A DNA stretch of 34,282 nt. It comes from Deltaproteobacteria bacterium (GTDB taxonomy: Bacteria; Desulfobacterota; Desulfuromonadia; Desulfuromonadales; Geopsychrobacteraceae). The stretch's first letter is position 1. Each line of letters starts with the position of its first letter. The stretch lies in NCBI GenBank assembly GCA_018399135.1, contig JAGYPB010000030.1, positions 1 to 34,282 on the forward strand. Direction: 5' to 3'. The notes beneath the pieces are model-generated. The model did no database searches. It saw only the letters and a list, made by a program, of their open reading frames with translations, and had not been told where the DNA came from. The translations under genes were made by a program, and so were the position numbers. Of the stretch, positions 14,489-23,504 are shown piece after piece.

Positions 14489-14629
14489 ATGACAGAGACA
14501 TTTACGTTTGGTGACATTGTTGATATTAAGGAGGTGCGGGCACTTGTTGACTCTTTTTCGCGTATAGCGGATGTTGCAACCGGCCTGGTTGATCAAATGA
14601 CCAGTGGGGTGTTCATCGCAACAGGTTAG
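14489..14629 (+). CDS. Short protein resembling the start of a PocR sensory domain (probable remnant)
   Basis: 46 residues: FGDIVDIKEVRALVDSFSRI, then VATGLVDQ and VFIATG. These match the first helix and strands of the PocR ligand-binding domain (dLiDle.lq.ll.sFs..tG.atalvD..G.vl..tG) found at the head of many deltaproteobacterial signalling proteins. It stops with TAG where the conserved W-x-x-C/HR part should begin, and no continuation is seen in other frames. The reading frame extends upstream to 14429, but only non-ATG starts lie there. No good Shine-Dalgarno was found. Most likely a remnant of a truncated signalling gene. Confidence 0.4.
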   Translation: MTETFTFGDIVDIKEVRALVDSFSRIADVATGLVDQMTSGVFIATG

Positions 14630-14656
14630 CGTGGATGGGCCTGGTTCGAAAACGCC

Positions 14657-15499
14657 TCATTCGACAGGAGTCTTTTTCACCACTAATCTGATGCCCTGCT
14701 GGTGTAAAGTAACTTTCCCTTCCTTATATAAATTTCCCACAGCCTTCTTAAACAATTTCTTGCTGATACCAAGCTGACTGCGGATTAGTTCGGGCGGGCT
14801 GGCGTCAGTCAGGGGAAGTAATTCCTGCTGCTCCAGTTGCTTAAGCAAGATGGTGCGAGCGGCATCGATACCGGCGGTTCCTGCTGGTTGCAGGCTGATG
14901 TCGAGTTTGCCATCGTCGCGGATTTTAGTCACGTAGCCTGTGCGTTTGGCGCCACGCTTCAGTCCAGGCAACAGGTCATCCGTGTAGATCACGCCTGTAT
15001 AAAGATGATTGACGATCACTTTGGCACCGAGGTCCGTAAACAACCAGACAACCAGATCGACCTTGTCTCCTTGACGCAGGTCACAATTTTCTTCGCGCAG
15101 ATATTGATCAAGTCGCGCAGAAGCCATGGGGCGCTGTTGGTCATCGTGGCAGATGCGTACCAGATAGTGACGGCCGACCCGCATCGGTTCGAGTTGTTCC
15201 GAGCGTGGAACAAAAAGATCCTTGGTGAGACCCCAGTCAAGAAAGGCTCCCTGAGCAGAGGTGCTTTGAACCGTCAGCAGGGCGAACTCTCCAACCTGCG
15301 CCGCTGGCTTGCAATTCGTCGCGCAGAGGTTCTGATGGCGATCCAGATAGAGAAAGACCGTCAGCTGATCATCCTTGATCGAGTTTTCAGGGCATTCCTG
15401 GCGCGGCAGGAGAATTTCTGTTCCTGCTGCATCCAGCCATGCTCCTTCGCTGGTTATTCGGGTGATGGTCAGTTGGTAGTAATAGCCGGGTAGCAACAT
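14657..15499 (-). CDS. cvfB: S1-domain RNA-binding protein, CvfB/YitL family
   Basis: 280 residues. Three S1-like OB folds are visible: about residues 5-50 (ITRITSEGAWLDAAGTEILLP), 70-125 (VQSTSAQGAFLDWGLTKDLFVP) and 145-210 (VDLVVWLFTDLGAKVIVNHLYTGVIY). A winged-helix end follows (about 225-275, LGISKKLFKKAVGNLYKEGKV). This is the CvfB layout, named from Staphylococcus aureus, where it affects virulence gene expression. Its molecular target is not settled. AGGAG precedes ATG 15499. Confidence 0.88.
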   Translation of the reverse strand: MLLPGYYYQLTITRITSEGAWLDAAGTEILLPRQECPENSIKDDQLTVFLYLDRHQNLCATNCKPAAQVGEFALLTVQSTSAQGAFLDWGLTKDLFVPRSEQLEPMRVGRHYLVRICHDDQQRPMASARLDQYLREENCDLRQGDKVDLVVWLFTDLGAKVIVNHLYTGVIYTDDLLPGLKRGAKRTGYVTKIRDDGKLDISLQPAGTAGIDAARTILLKQLEQQELLPLTDASPPELIRSQLGISKKLFKKAVGNLYKEGKVTLHQQGIRLVVKKTPVE

Positions 15500-15540
15500 G
15501 AGTCATTGATCTCCTGAACGAGGTGTATCTGTTGTCGGTA

Positions 15541-15600
15541 GGTCTCTGCTCAGCACAGGATCCCTGACCCTGTGCCAAGGACGACAGACGAATAGTCACA
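15541..15600 (+). repeat. Dispersed palindromic repeat, copy D (complete)
   Basis: The best complete copy: CTGCTCAGCACAGGATCC, then CTGACCCTGTGCCAAGGACG, then ACAGACGAATAGTCACA. The core stem GCACAGG / CCTGTGC is perfect. Its right end supplies the stop codon (TGA at 15598-15596) of the minus-strand MFS gene, so the element has reached the coding sequence. Confidence 0.75.
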
Positions 15601-16747
15601 TCGGTAGGGAGATCCGCCGACAACAACCATAGCCGATGACGCAGATTATCGCCAGTGCGAGCAGAAAAGCATTCCAGCCGAATTGTTGGTAAAGGATACC
15701 AGGGGCAAAGGAACCGATACTGCCCCCGGCATAATAAAAGGAGACGTAGAGGCCGTTGGTCAGTCCGCGATGCTGATTGCCGGCCATCTGGTTTGCCAGG
15801 CCCGAGGCGGTCGTGTGGACTAAAAACATGGCGCCGCATAACAGGAACATAGCGGCAAACAAAACACCAACCCACGGGGTAGCCAGGGTAGCAAGGATAC
15901 CGCCCAACGACAGGAGTCCAACCCGGATGGTTCGGACTTCACCACCCAGATGACGAATAAACCAGGGGGCGCCCAGGGAGGTGACAATACCCATCATATA
16001 ACCGGAATACATCAGGCCGATGCGCATGGAATCGGCTTGGTCACTCAGTTCCGTCAGGCGAAACGGGATGAAGTTCATGACCGCTGAAAAGACCAGAAAC
16101 AGGCAGAATACTCCCAGATAGAGGGGGAGAAAATTGGGTTTGCGCAGAACCTCCAGGATGGCCTGCGGATGCGGACGCACAAACCTGGTGCCGTTGGTCG
16201 GTTTGAGCCTTAGCAGCAGGGCAAAGGCAATAAAAAGACTTAAGGCCAGGGCGACAAAACTGAAGCGCCAGCCGAACAGGTTGGCAATCAGCCCGGAGGT
16301 GGCCCGTCCGGTGAAACCACCAAAGATGGTAGCAGCGATATAAAGAGCCATGGTGCGCTGCAGAGATTCTGCGCTGGAACGGGCTGATAGCCAGGTCATC
16401 AGCGAGGTCAGCAGGGCTGGAATCAGCAACCCCTGAAACAACCGGATAGCAAGCAGTTGCGGGTAGCTGGTGGCGACGGCAAAGAGTAAGGCCGAGACAG
16501 CAAGCAAGGGGACCGCCAGCTTGAGAATACGCAGGGGTGAAACTGTCTCGAGCAGATAACCGTAGACCAGAGGTGCCAGGGCCAGGGGGATGAAGGTAAC
16601 GGTAGTTAGTGCTGCTGCTGCTTTACGGCTGACCCCGAACTCGAGCTGCAGAGCGGGAAGCAGCGGTTGTGGTGCGTACAGCGCAGAGAGCGCCAGCACG
16701 GAGGTCAGGATAATGGGAAAAAGTTCGAGATAGCGACGTTGGGGCAT
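15596..16747 (-). CDS. Major facilitator superfamily exporter (YnfM-like)
   Basis: 383 residues with about 12 predicted transmembrane helices. The start matches drug-efflux MFS proteins (LALSALYAPQPLLPALQLEFGVS). The cytoplasmic loop 2-3 signature is a weak version (PLVYGYLLETVSPLRIL). The substrate cannot be read from sequence. GCAGGAACATA precedes ATG 16747. The gene is bracketed by two repeat copies (D at its 3' end, E upstream). It lies downstream of the tripartite efflux operon on the same strand but 234 nt away, so it is probably separate. Confidence 0.85.
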   Translation of the reverse strand: MPQRRYLELFPIILTSVLALSALYAPQPLLPALQLEFGVSRKAAAALTTVTFIPLALAPLVYGYLLETVSPLRILKLAVPLLAVSALLFAVATSYPQLLAIRLFQGLLIPALLTSLMTWLSARSSAESLQRTMALYIAATIFGGFTGRATSGLIANLFGWRFSFVALALSLFIAFALLLRLKPTNGTRFVRPHPQAILEVLRKPNFLPLYLGVFCLFLVFSAVMNFIPFRLTELSDQADSMRIGLMYSGYMMGIVTSLGAPWFIRHLGGEVRTIRVGLLSLGGILATLATPWVGVLFAAMFLLCGAMFLVHTTASGLANQMAGNQHRGLTNGLYVSFYYAGGSIGSFAPGILYQQFGWNAFLLALAIICVIGYGCCRRISLPM

Positions 16748-16767
16748 TATGTTCCTGCATCATCAAA

Positions 16768-16914
16768 GGTATCTGTTCAGCACCGGATCAGGAATCCTAT
16801 GTCAAGGGATGCTTTTCGTCATCCATGACCGCTTGCTGTCGCCGTCCATGGCGACAGACACCCTTGCCACAGGATCCCTGAACCTGCGCAAGGACGTCAG
16901 CTGAATAGTTGCCA
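16768..16914 (+). repeat. Dispersed palindromic repeat, copy E (compound, with inner hairpin)
   Basis: The left part reads GGTATCTGTTCAGCACCGGATC...ATGTCAAGG. The right part reads CCTTGCCACAGGATCCCTG, AACCTGCGCAAGGACG, TCAGCTGAATAGTTGCC. Between them is about 55 nt holding a perfect hairpin, CTGTCGCC (16836-16843) / GGCGACAG (16850-16857). Either two elements are joined or one element has taken an insertion. This fills most of the 234-nt gap between the MFS gene and the outer-membrane efflux gene. No clear promoter was seen. Confidence 0.7.
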
Positions 16915-16981
16915 TCAAAGATAGGTTGATCAGTGTCTGCCTCTTGCTCTAGCAGCAAAGGAGGAGGAAAGTACAGGGAAT

Positions 16982-18382
16982 TCAGCGTTCCAGTTGCCAG
17001 CCGCCGCCCAGGGCTTTATACAGATCGACGGTGGCGGTCAGGCGCGCGAGCTTCTGCTGAATCAGCTGCTCTTCAACCGAAAACAGACTGCGCTGGGCAT
17101 CAAGCAGGGTGGTCAGGCCGTCACTGCCTTCTTTATAGCGCAGCTCTGATAATTCCAGGGAGAGAGCTGTTTCATCACGGATTGCACGTTGCGTCTGCTC
17201 CTGGATCTGACTGCGGTGTACCACCGCCAGGGCGTCATCGACTTCTTTCAGGGCGTTCAGTACGACTTTGCGCCAGTTTTCAACCAACACCCGCCGCTCT
17301 GATTCACGGGTGGCAACTTGACCACGCAGGCGGCCGCCATCAAATAGTGCGCGGGTCAGGGTGACGATCGCATCAGCCGAATGCACCGGGCTACCCAGTC
17401 CTGCAAAGGCAAATTCGCTGTTTGACAGCAGACTTGCTAACCCGAGATTGAGCTTGAGCGGAAAAAGGGCGGCGTGGGCGATGCTGATGTTGGCACTGGC
17501 GGCGACCAGCCGTTCTTCGGTGGCGGCGATGTCAGGGCGACGCACCAGTAGTTCTGTGGGCAAAGCACCGGCTACCGTTGGCACAACCACATCATCAAGA
17601 CCCTTTCCTGCCACGTTAAATCCCTGTGGCGTTTTCCCCACCAGCAGAGCCAGCGCCCTTAAGTTCTGACGTTCCTGCATTTCCAAAGGCAACAGGGCGT
17701 CGCGCTGCACCATTACCGCCGTACGTTGACGACTCAGGTCGAGAGCAGTGGCTGCACCGTAGCGCTGACGCGCCTCGACAATGGTGAACAGACGCTCGGC
17801 GATCTGAAGATTCTGGCGGGCAATGGTCAGGCGGTCGCGGATCGCCAGTATCTGCCAATAAGCGTTGGCAACACCGGCAATGAGTGTTAGGCGGGTGGCT
17901 TCATAATCGTGATGACTGGCGGCAAAAGAGGCCTTGCCCCCCTGCCAGGCGACAAGGTTGCTCCCCCAGACATCGATTTCGTAGTTGATTGCCAGCCCGG
18001 CGCGCGAGCTTTCCGTGCGCAGCGAGGTGCTGCTGCTGGATTCACTACGCCCGGCGCGCGTTGTCGCGTCGAGATTCAGGGTGGGGAACAGCGATGACCT
18101 GCTATTGCGCAGCGCAATGTCAGCCTGCAGCACCCGCTCGGTGGCGATGCGGATATCGGGGCTGGTCGTTAAGGTGTCAGCGATCAGTCGTTCCAGCTCG
18201 TCTGAGTTGAAACCCCGCCACCAGCGGCTTTCAACAGGTTGCGTCGATGGTGTGGCTGGCGTGGTTGTTTCATCCCAGGCCACAGGGGGAGTAAATTCCG
18301 GTGTCTGGTGTTCGACCGGCAAGGCGCAAGCGCTCAGTAGTGCCGTCAGGATGACCATGATGAGGTTGTGTAGCTGTTTCAT
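16982..18382 (-). CDS. Outer-membrane efflux lipoprotein, NodT/TolC type
   Basis: 466 residues. The signal peptide ends in a lipobox, LLSAC. Two outer-membrane efflux repeats follow, with SRWWRGFNSDELERLIADTL early, LLVRRPDIAATEERLVAASANISIAHAALFP in the middle and RYKEGSDGLTTLLDAQRSLFSVEEQL near the end. These are hallmarks of NodT proteins, which form the trimeric exit duct. ATG 18382 was preferred; GTG 18394, directly after the MacB stop, is an alternative. It forms a three-gene operon with macA-like and macB-like genes. Confidence 0.92.
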   Translation of the reverse strand: MKQLHNLIMVILTALLSACALPVEHQTPEFTPPVAWDETTTPATPSTQPVESRWWRGFNSDELERLIADTLTTSPDIRIATERVLQADIALRNSRSSLFPTLNLDATTRAGRSESSSSTSLRTESSRAGLAINYEIDVWGSNLVAWQGGKASFAASHHDYEATRLTLIAGVANAYWQILAIRDRLTIARQNLQIAERLFTIVEARQRYGAATALDLSRQRTAVMVQRDALLPLEMQERQNLRALALLVGKTPQGFNVAGKGLDDVVVPTVAGALPTELLVRRPDIAATEERLVAASANISIAHAALFPLKLNLGLASLLSNSEFAFAGLGSPVHSADAIVTLTRALFDGGRLRGQVATRESERRVLVENWRKVVLNALKEVDDALAVVHRSQIQEQTQRAIRDETALSLELSELRYKEGSDGLTTLLDAQRSLFSVEEQLIQQKLARLTATVDLYKALGGGWQLER

Positions 18383-18394
18383 CTTGATTATCAC

Positions 18395-20335
18395 CTATTC
18401 CGACGCCAGCGCCACCACCGGGTCGAGGCGGGCGGCTTTACGTGCAGGGAAATAACCGAACATCAGACCGGTAATAAAGGCACAGCTAAAGGCCAGAATG
18501 ACCGGCATAACGGCATAGTGAATCGGGGTGTCAAAACTAGCAATGATGGCTGCCGTACCGAGGCCGGCAATCACCCCGATTATTCCCCCGAGAGCAGTAA
18601 CAACCAGCGCTTCGATAAGAAATTGCTGTTGAATATTGCGCATACGTGCCCCGGTGGCCATGCGAATGCCGATCTCCCTGGTCCGTTCGGTGACACTGAC
18701 GAGCATGATATTCATCACCCCGATGCCGCCGACTAATAGTGAAATGGCGGCAATAGAGCCGAGCAGGATGGTCAGGGTGTTCTGGGTTTCGGTGATACTG
18801 TCGATGATCGAGGCCATGTTGCGGATCTGGAAATCCTCGATACCACCATGCCGCAGCAGCAGCAGTTGTTCCAGTTGCTCCTGGGTTTCTTCGACGCGAT
18901 CCACATCCTTGACGGCAACAGTGATGTTGCGCAGGTGGCGTTGCCCGGTCAGGCGCAAGCTGCCGGTGGTGTAAGGGACAAAGACCACGTCATCCTGATC
19001 GCTACCACCCATGCCGGCTCCCATGGGCGCCATGGTGCCAATGGTCTGGAAGGGGATGTTGTTGATCAGCAGATAATTTCCCAACGGCTCGCTGTGGGGA
19101 AACAGGGCGTTGGCTACGGTCTGGCCCAGAACAGCGACGGTGGCGTAATTGCGCTCGTCAGCTTCGGTAAAAAAGGTGCCGCTGGCCAACTTCCAATTCC
19201 GCGCAATAACGAAATCGCTGGAGGTGCTGTTAAGGCTGGTGCGGTGATCAAACTCCCCGGCACGTACGGTGATGGCGCTGCTTTGCTCAGGAATGGCGGC
19301 CAGAACATTGGGGATGACGCGGGCCGCCACCGCGTCTTCGGGCACCAGCGTGGCGATGCCGCCGGTACTGCGCATGTTGGGGGCACCCGGTCTGATCATC
19401 AGCAGGTTGCTGCCGAGGACGCTGATCCGTTCCACCACCGCCTGTTTGGCGCCGTCACCCAGGGCGAGCATGGTGATCACTGAAGCTACGCCGATGACAA
19501 TACCAAGCAGGGTCAGAATCGTGCGGAAAATATTACTGCGTAAAGATCGTACCGCAGTACGAGTGGCTTCAAACAATTCTGCCGGATAGGAGCTGGATAT
19601 CGACGGCCGTTTAAACTCAAGAGGGCGGGAAGTGGCCTGGGTCGTTCGGGTATCTGAGACAATCAGGCCGTCGCGGATATCGATAATGCGGTCGGCATGG
19701 TTAGCGATCTCCTGCTCATGGGTAATCAGAATCACCGTATGACCGCGCTGAGCCAGATCGCTCAATAGTTTCATCACTTCGGCGCCGCTGTGACTGTCCA
19801 GCGCGCCGGTCGGTTCATCGGCGAGAATAATCCGCCCACCGTTCATCAGCGCCCGGGCGATCGATACCCGCTGCTGTTGTCCGCCGGATAGTTGGGTAGG
19901 TCGATAGGTGAGGCGCTCTGCCAACCCTAATTCAGTGAGTAGCTCGGTTGAGCGGCTACGTCGCTGTACATGGGGTACTCCGGCATAAACCGAGGGAACC
20001 TCCACATTCTCTACAGCGGTCGCGGTTGCAATGAGATGGTAGCTCTGAAAAACAAAGCCGAACTCCTCACGACGCAGACGGGCCAGCTCGTCTTTGCCAA
20101 GCGTTGAGACTTTCTGCCCCATGAACAGGTAATCGCCGCTGGTTGGTCGGTCGAGACAACCGAGCAGGTTCATCAGCGTGGTTTTGCCGGAACCGGATGC
20201 CCCCATAATGGCGATAAATTCCCCTGGATAGATCTGCAGATCGATGCCGTGCAACACCTTGGTTGCCAGTTCCCCACGGTAGTAGGTTTTGGTGACCTTG
20301 TGAAGTTCGATCAGGGGCTGATTCATGGTCGTCAT
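18395..20335 (-). CDS. macB: MacB-type ABC transporter (fused ATPase and permease)
   Basis: 646 residues. The N-terminal ATPase (about 1-235) has Walker [10 protein letters not shown], signature [15 protein letters not shown] and Walker [13 protein letters not shown]. Four transmembrane helices (first near 275-295, three within about 525-640) frame a large periplasmic MacB domain (about 300-515). The C terminus [20 protein letters not shown] is typical of FtsX-like permeases. MacB drives export of macrolides, peptides or lipids through MacA and TolC by mechanotransmission. The substrate here is unknown. Its ATG (20335-20333) shares its first base with the last base of the macA stop, so the two are coupled. 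Confidence 0.93.
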   Translation of the reverse strand: MTTMNQPLIELHKVTKTYYRGELATKVLHGIDLQIYPGEFIAIMGASGSGKTTLMNLLGCLDRPTSGDYLFMGQKVSTLGKDELARLRREEFGFVFQSYHLIATATAVENVEVPSVYAGVPHVQRRSRSTELLTELGLAERLTYRPTQLSGGQQQRVSIARALMNGGRIILADEPTGALDSHSGAEVMKLLSDLAQRGHTVILITHEQEIANHADRIIDIRDGLIVSDTRTTQATSRPLEFKRPSISSSYPAELFEATRTAVRSLRSNIFRTILTLLGIVIGVASVITMLALGDGAKQAVVERISVLGSNLLMIRPGAPNMRSTGGIATLVPEDAVAARVIPNVLAAIPEQSSAITVRAGEFDHRTSLNSTSSDFVIARNWKLASGTFFTEADERNYATVAVLGQTVANALFPHSEPLGNYLLINNIPFQTIGTMAPMGAGMGGSDQDDVVFVPYTTGSLRLTGQRHLRNITVAVKDVDRVEETQEQLEQLLLLRHGGIEDFQIRNMASIIDSITETQNTLTILLGSIAAISLLVGGIGVMNIMLVSVTERTREIGIRMATGARMRNIQQQFLIEALVVTALGGIIGVIAGLGTAAIIASFDTPIHYAVMPVILAFSCAFITGLMFGYFPARKAARLDPVVALASE

Positions 20336-21534
20336 CAGCGCATCCGCATGCCCATCGGGCGTGCCTGGTTGTTGCGCTGGTCACTACCGCCTGGTGCTGA
20401 GGTGACAACCTGATCTCCCTCCTTAAGACCTTCCAGAACCTCAATTTGAATACGGTTACTGATGCCAACCCTGATCCGGCGCTCCTCAAGACGATCGTTC
20501 AGGTCGAGCACCGTCACTGTTGCCGGAGCACCGTTAGCATCTGCCGGCGATTGAGGTGCACGCTGGATACTTACCGCAGTGGTCGGCAACAGCAGGGTGT
20601 CCTGTGCTGCGGCGATGACAAAAAACACCTGGGCAGTCATTTGCGGCAGGAGATTACGGTCGCTGTTATCGACATCAAAAAGGGCGCTGTAAAGCACCAC
20701 GTTGTTTTCTACTGTGGGGGTCGGCTCAATCCGGTAGAGGGTGCCATGCCAACGCTGGTCACGCCCACCCAGGGTGGTGAAATAGGCGTCCATGCCGACC
20801 TGTAGCCGGGGAATGTCAGCTTCGGAGACACGGGTTTTAACCGTCATGGTCGACAGGTCGGCAATCTGCATCAGTACCGGAGCCTGTTGACTGGCGTTGA
20901 TGGTCTGCCCCTGACGGGCGCTGATAGCGACTACGGTGCCTTCCATTGGCGTGAAAATCTGCGCATAGCTTAAATTAGCCTCGTCAGCACGTAAGCTGGA
21001 CTCGTTTTGCTCAATCTGTGCCATGAGCATCTCGATCTGGGCTTTGGCGGACTGATAAGCAGCAGCAGCGTTCTGAGCACTCTCTTCGGTGGTAGCTTCG
21101 GCGGCGAGGAGGTTCTGCTGGCGCTGGTGCTGAATTCGTGCCAGCTCGAGTTGTGCCTGGCGATCCGTCAGGAGCGCGCGCTGGTAACGCAACTGGGCGC
21201 GGCTGGCATCCACCTTGGCCATGAACAGGGTCGGATCAATCTCGGCCAGCAGATCCCCCTTTTTTACCTGATCACCGACCTCAACGTGAATCCGGTGCAG
21301 TTGCCCCGAGACCTGGGCACCGACATCGACATAATCCCGTGGTTGGAGAACGCCGGTGGCGGTGACCAGATCCTCGATGGAGCCGCGTTGGACGGTGGCA
21401 AAGGTGGGCGGATCAGGTTTGTCTTTTTGCCTGGACAGATAGTACCAGCCGCCAGCGACGGCGCTGATCAGCAGCAGGATGATGACGACAGGCAGCAGAA
21501 ATCTGCCCTGCTGATTGAAACCGGGAATTCGCAT
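20335..21534 (-). CDS. macA: MacA-like periplasmic adaptor (HlyD/RND-MFP family)
   Basis: 399 residues. A single N-terminal membrane anchor (about residues 12-32) is followed by a lipoyl-like half-motif ([32 protein letters not shown]). A long helical hairpin (about 100-175) and the second lipoyl half ([33 protein letters not shown]) follow, then beta-barrel and membrane-proximal domains. It links MacB to the outer-membrane duct. It is first in the operon. A 6-bp inverted repeat (TTGTCA / TGACAA, 21578-21601) lies upstream, but no clear promoter. Confidence 0.92.
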   Translation of the reverse strand: MRIPGFNQQGRFLLPVVIILLLISAVAGGWYYLSRQKDKPDPPTFATVQRGSIEDLVTATGVLQPRDYVDVGAQVSGQLHRIHVEVGDQVKKGDLLAEIDPTLFMAKVDASRAQLRYQRALLTDRQAQLELARIQHQRQQNLLAAEATTEESAQNAAAAYQSAKAQIEMLMAQIEQNESSLRADEANLSYAQIFTPMEGTVVAISARQGQTINASQQAPVLMQIADLSTMTVKTRVSEADIPRLQVGMDAYFTTLGGRDQRWHGTLYRIEPTPTVENNVVLYSALFDVDNSDRNLLPQMTAQVFFVIAAAQDTLLLPTTAVSIQRAPQSPADANGAPATVTVLDLNDRLEERRIRVGISNRIQIEVLEGLKEGDQVVTSAPGGSDQRNNQARPMGMRMR

Positions 21535-21608
21535 GAAGGTGAAAATCCTTGTTGCAGTGAAAGAACTCTACACATCTTTGTCAGCATAGCGCCAATGACA
21601 ACTTCACA

Positions 21609-22625
21609 CTATAGCGAATTTCCGGGTTGGTGTGTGTGCATTTGTGCAGGATCACATTCGCGGCAGAGGAGCACTTCGATCACAGGATGATGGATCTGGG
21701 GCATATCGTCGAGACTGCTTTTATAGTCTTCCGGTGTTGCCTCGCCGTGACAGACCACGCCTGCCACCAGAATCCAGCTGTTCTGCCCGACCGACCACAG
21801 ATGCAGATCCACGACCCGGCTCTCGGGTATCGATTCCAGCCGCTTACGCACCTGATCGCGCATGGCTTCGGGAGCCTCCGCATCCAGCAGGATTGCTCCG
21901 GTCTGGCGCAAAAGCCCAAGCGCCCAGCGTAGAATCACCACCGAGGCCACCAGGGCGATGAGGGGGTCGAGCCAGTTCCAGCCCCAGGCCCAGGCGGCAA
22001 TCAGGCCGAGGATGGCAGCGACCGAGGTGACGGCGTCGGCGATAACATGAACCAGCGCCGCGCGCAGGTTATGATCTTGATGCTGATGTGCGTGTTCGTT
22101 TTTCTTACTATGTTCATGTTTTTTGTGGTGGTCATGGGAATGATCATGGCTACCTGCCAACAGCCAGGCACAGAGCAGGTTGACGATCAGACCGATGACC
22201 GCCACCAACAGTGCTTCACGGGCGTGGAGGACAGTGGGGTTGAACAGTCGCTGAATCGATTCGTATACCAGCCAGATGACCGACAATCCCAGCAGCAGGG
22301 CGCTGGTATAGGCGGCAAGGTCGCCGATCTTGCCGCTACCAAGGCTCAAGCGGCGGTTAGTGGCGTGCCGGCGAGTCAGATAGTAGGCCCCTGCCGCCAG
22401 CCCCAGGGCAACGGTATGACCGCCCATATGAACCCCGTCGGCCAGCAGGGCCATGGAGCCAGTCAACCAGCCGCCGATGATTTCTGCGATCATGGTCACC
22501 AGGGTTAATGCTGTCGCGATCAGGGTACGGCGTTCAGCCTTGCTTCTTTTCCCCTGACCGAAATCATGCTGATAGCAGATCTGTCCGGCGAGGCAATTAT
22601 TATTTGTTGAAACTGGCATGGTCAT
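21609..22625 (-). CDS. dmeF: Cation diffusion facilitator, DmeF type (Co/Zn/Ni/Fe efflux)
   Basis: 338 residues with about six transmembrane helices. GSMALLADGVHMGGH is the DmeF-type version of the metal-site helix 2 motif, with HVIADAVTSV in helix 5. A histidine-rich cytoplasmic loop lies between helices 4 and 5 (DHSHDHHKKHEHSKKNEHAH region), and a ferredoxin-like C-terminal domain follows. DmeF proteins export cobalt and related divalent metals using the proton gradient. ATG 22625 (or 22619) fits the family start near MPVSTNN; a longer frame to 22700 has no support. It lies 114 nt downstream of the tandem-FeoA gene and may be the last gene of the metal cluster or have its own promoter. Confidence 0.9.
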   Translation of the reverse strand: MTMPVSTNNNCLAGQICYQHDFGQGKRSKAERRTLIATALTLVTMIAEIIGGWLTGSMALLADGVHMGGHTVALGLAAGAYYLTRRHATNRRLSLGSGKIGDLAAYTSALLLGLSVIWLVYESIQRLFNPTVLHAREALLVAVIGLIVNLLCAWLLAGSHDHSHDHHKKHEHSKKNEHAHQHQDHNLRAALVHVIADAVTSVAAILGLIAAWAWGWNWLDPLIALVASVVILRWALGLLRQTGAILLDAEAPEAMRDQVRKRLESIPESRVVDLHLWSVGQNSWILVAGVVCHGEATPEDYKSSLDDMPQIHHPVIEVLLCRECDPAQMHTHQPGNSL

Positions 22626-22739
22626 TTTGGTGTTTCCGGTCTGAGGGTAAAAGATATCCGTGTAAACTTCAGCGTGGCACAGTGCTGTCGACGCGGTCAA
22701 GGTCGTTGAGAGGAGGATTGAAAGCAGGATATTAGCAAA

Positions 22740-23504
22740 TTAACTTGCTTGACCGTTATTATTCTGTTGCTTGAGGCGTACCATGATCTCTGTTCCCGCT
22801 GATGTCGGTAGATGCAAATGAAGTCCGTCACGGCTGGTGATCATCAGTTGTTGCGCGCCGCTGATTTTTACCATCTGGGTGCTGCGAACTTCCACGAGGG
22901 TGAGAATCGATCCGACACTCAGGCCAAGGTTTACCAGCCGGGCGGTCGCTTTTTTTCCGCCCAGCAGCTGGCGCACGGTGAAGTCAACGCGAGCGGCAGC
23001 CAGGGAAAATTGTCGGATCGTGCCGTTGATTTCTCCGAGAATATGGGCGGCATCTCCTTCAGACAAGCGCAACAGCATTCCATGATCAAGCTTGGTCAAG
23101 TATTCCATCAGCGGCAGTTTGCGGATCAGGGTGATGGGATCATTTTCCTTGAAACCGAGGAGGGCCAGGGAAGAGGCGAATTCATGACCACCGGTGGTCC
23201 CTTCGAGATGACCTTTTTCACCGGGTTCCATATCGTGAAGCGGAATGCGACGATCATCTTCCAGATGAACAATGGTTTTCAGTCCCATCCCGCTGCTGAG
23301 TACAGCGGCTCCGTTGCTGCCTGATACCCGAAGCGTTTGCGCCGCCAGAGTTTCATCCAGACGGGTTATCTCGCTGTGTAATTCCAGCCCCAGTTTGCGG
23401 AATTGCTCGGCGAGGACGTTGGAAGCGATGGCTTCGAGGGTCAGCGGCAGGTTGAAAGGGGCCTGATTTAATGGCAGGTTTTCCTGCAGACGGTCACTGG
23501 ACAT
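22740..23504 (-). CDS. Protein with two FeoA-like domains
   Basis: 254 residues, no membrane segment. After an N-terminal helical part (1-80) there are two FeoA/SH3-like barrels. The first is about 86-160 (IPLHDMEPGEKGHLEG, LALLGFKENDPITLIRKLP, HGMLLRLSEGDAAHI). The second is about 170-245 (GKKATARLVNLGLSVGSILTLVEV, DGLHLHL). FeoA domains regulate the ferrous iron channel FeoB or occur in iron regulators. Here no FeoB is present and the partner is probably the P-type ATPase encoded just upstream (TGATG stop/start overlap, AGGAGGAG Shine-Dalgarno). FeoA genes next to P1B-6 ATPases are a known association. Confidence 0.85.
   Translation of the reverse strand: MSSDRLQENLPLNQAPFNLPLTLEAIASNVLAEQFRKLGLELHSEITRLDETLAAQTLRVSGSNGAAVLSSGMGLKTIVHLEDDRRIPLHDMEPGEKGHLEGTTGGHEFASSLALLGFKENDPITLIRKLPLMEYLTKLDHGMLLRLSEGDAAHILGEINGTIRQFSLAAARVDFTVRQLLGGKKATARLVNLGLSVGSILTLVEVRSTQMVKISGAQQLMITSRDGLHLHLPTSAGTEIMVRLKQQNNNGQAS

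Noticed and set aside
21578..21601. TTGTCA / TGACAA inverted repeat upstream of macA as an operator
   Set aside because: Arms of 6 bp with 12 nt between are likely by chance, and no matching promoter was found.
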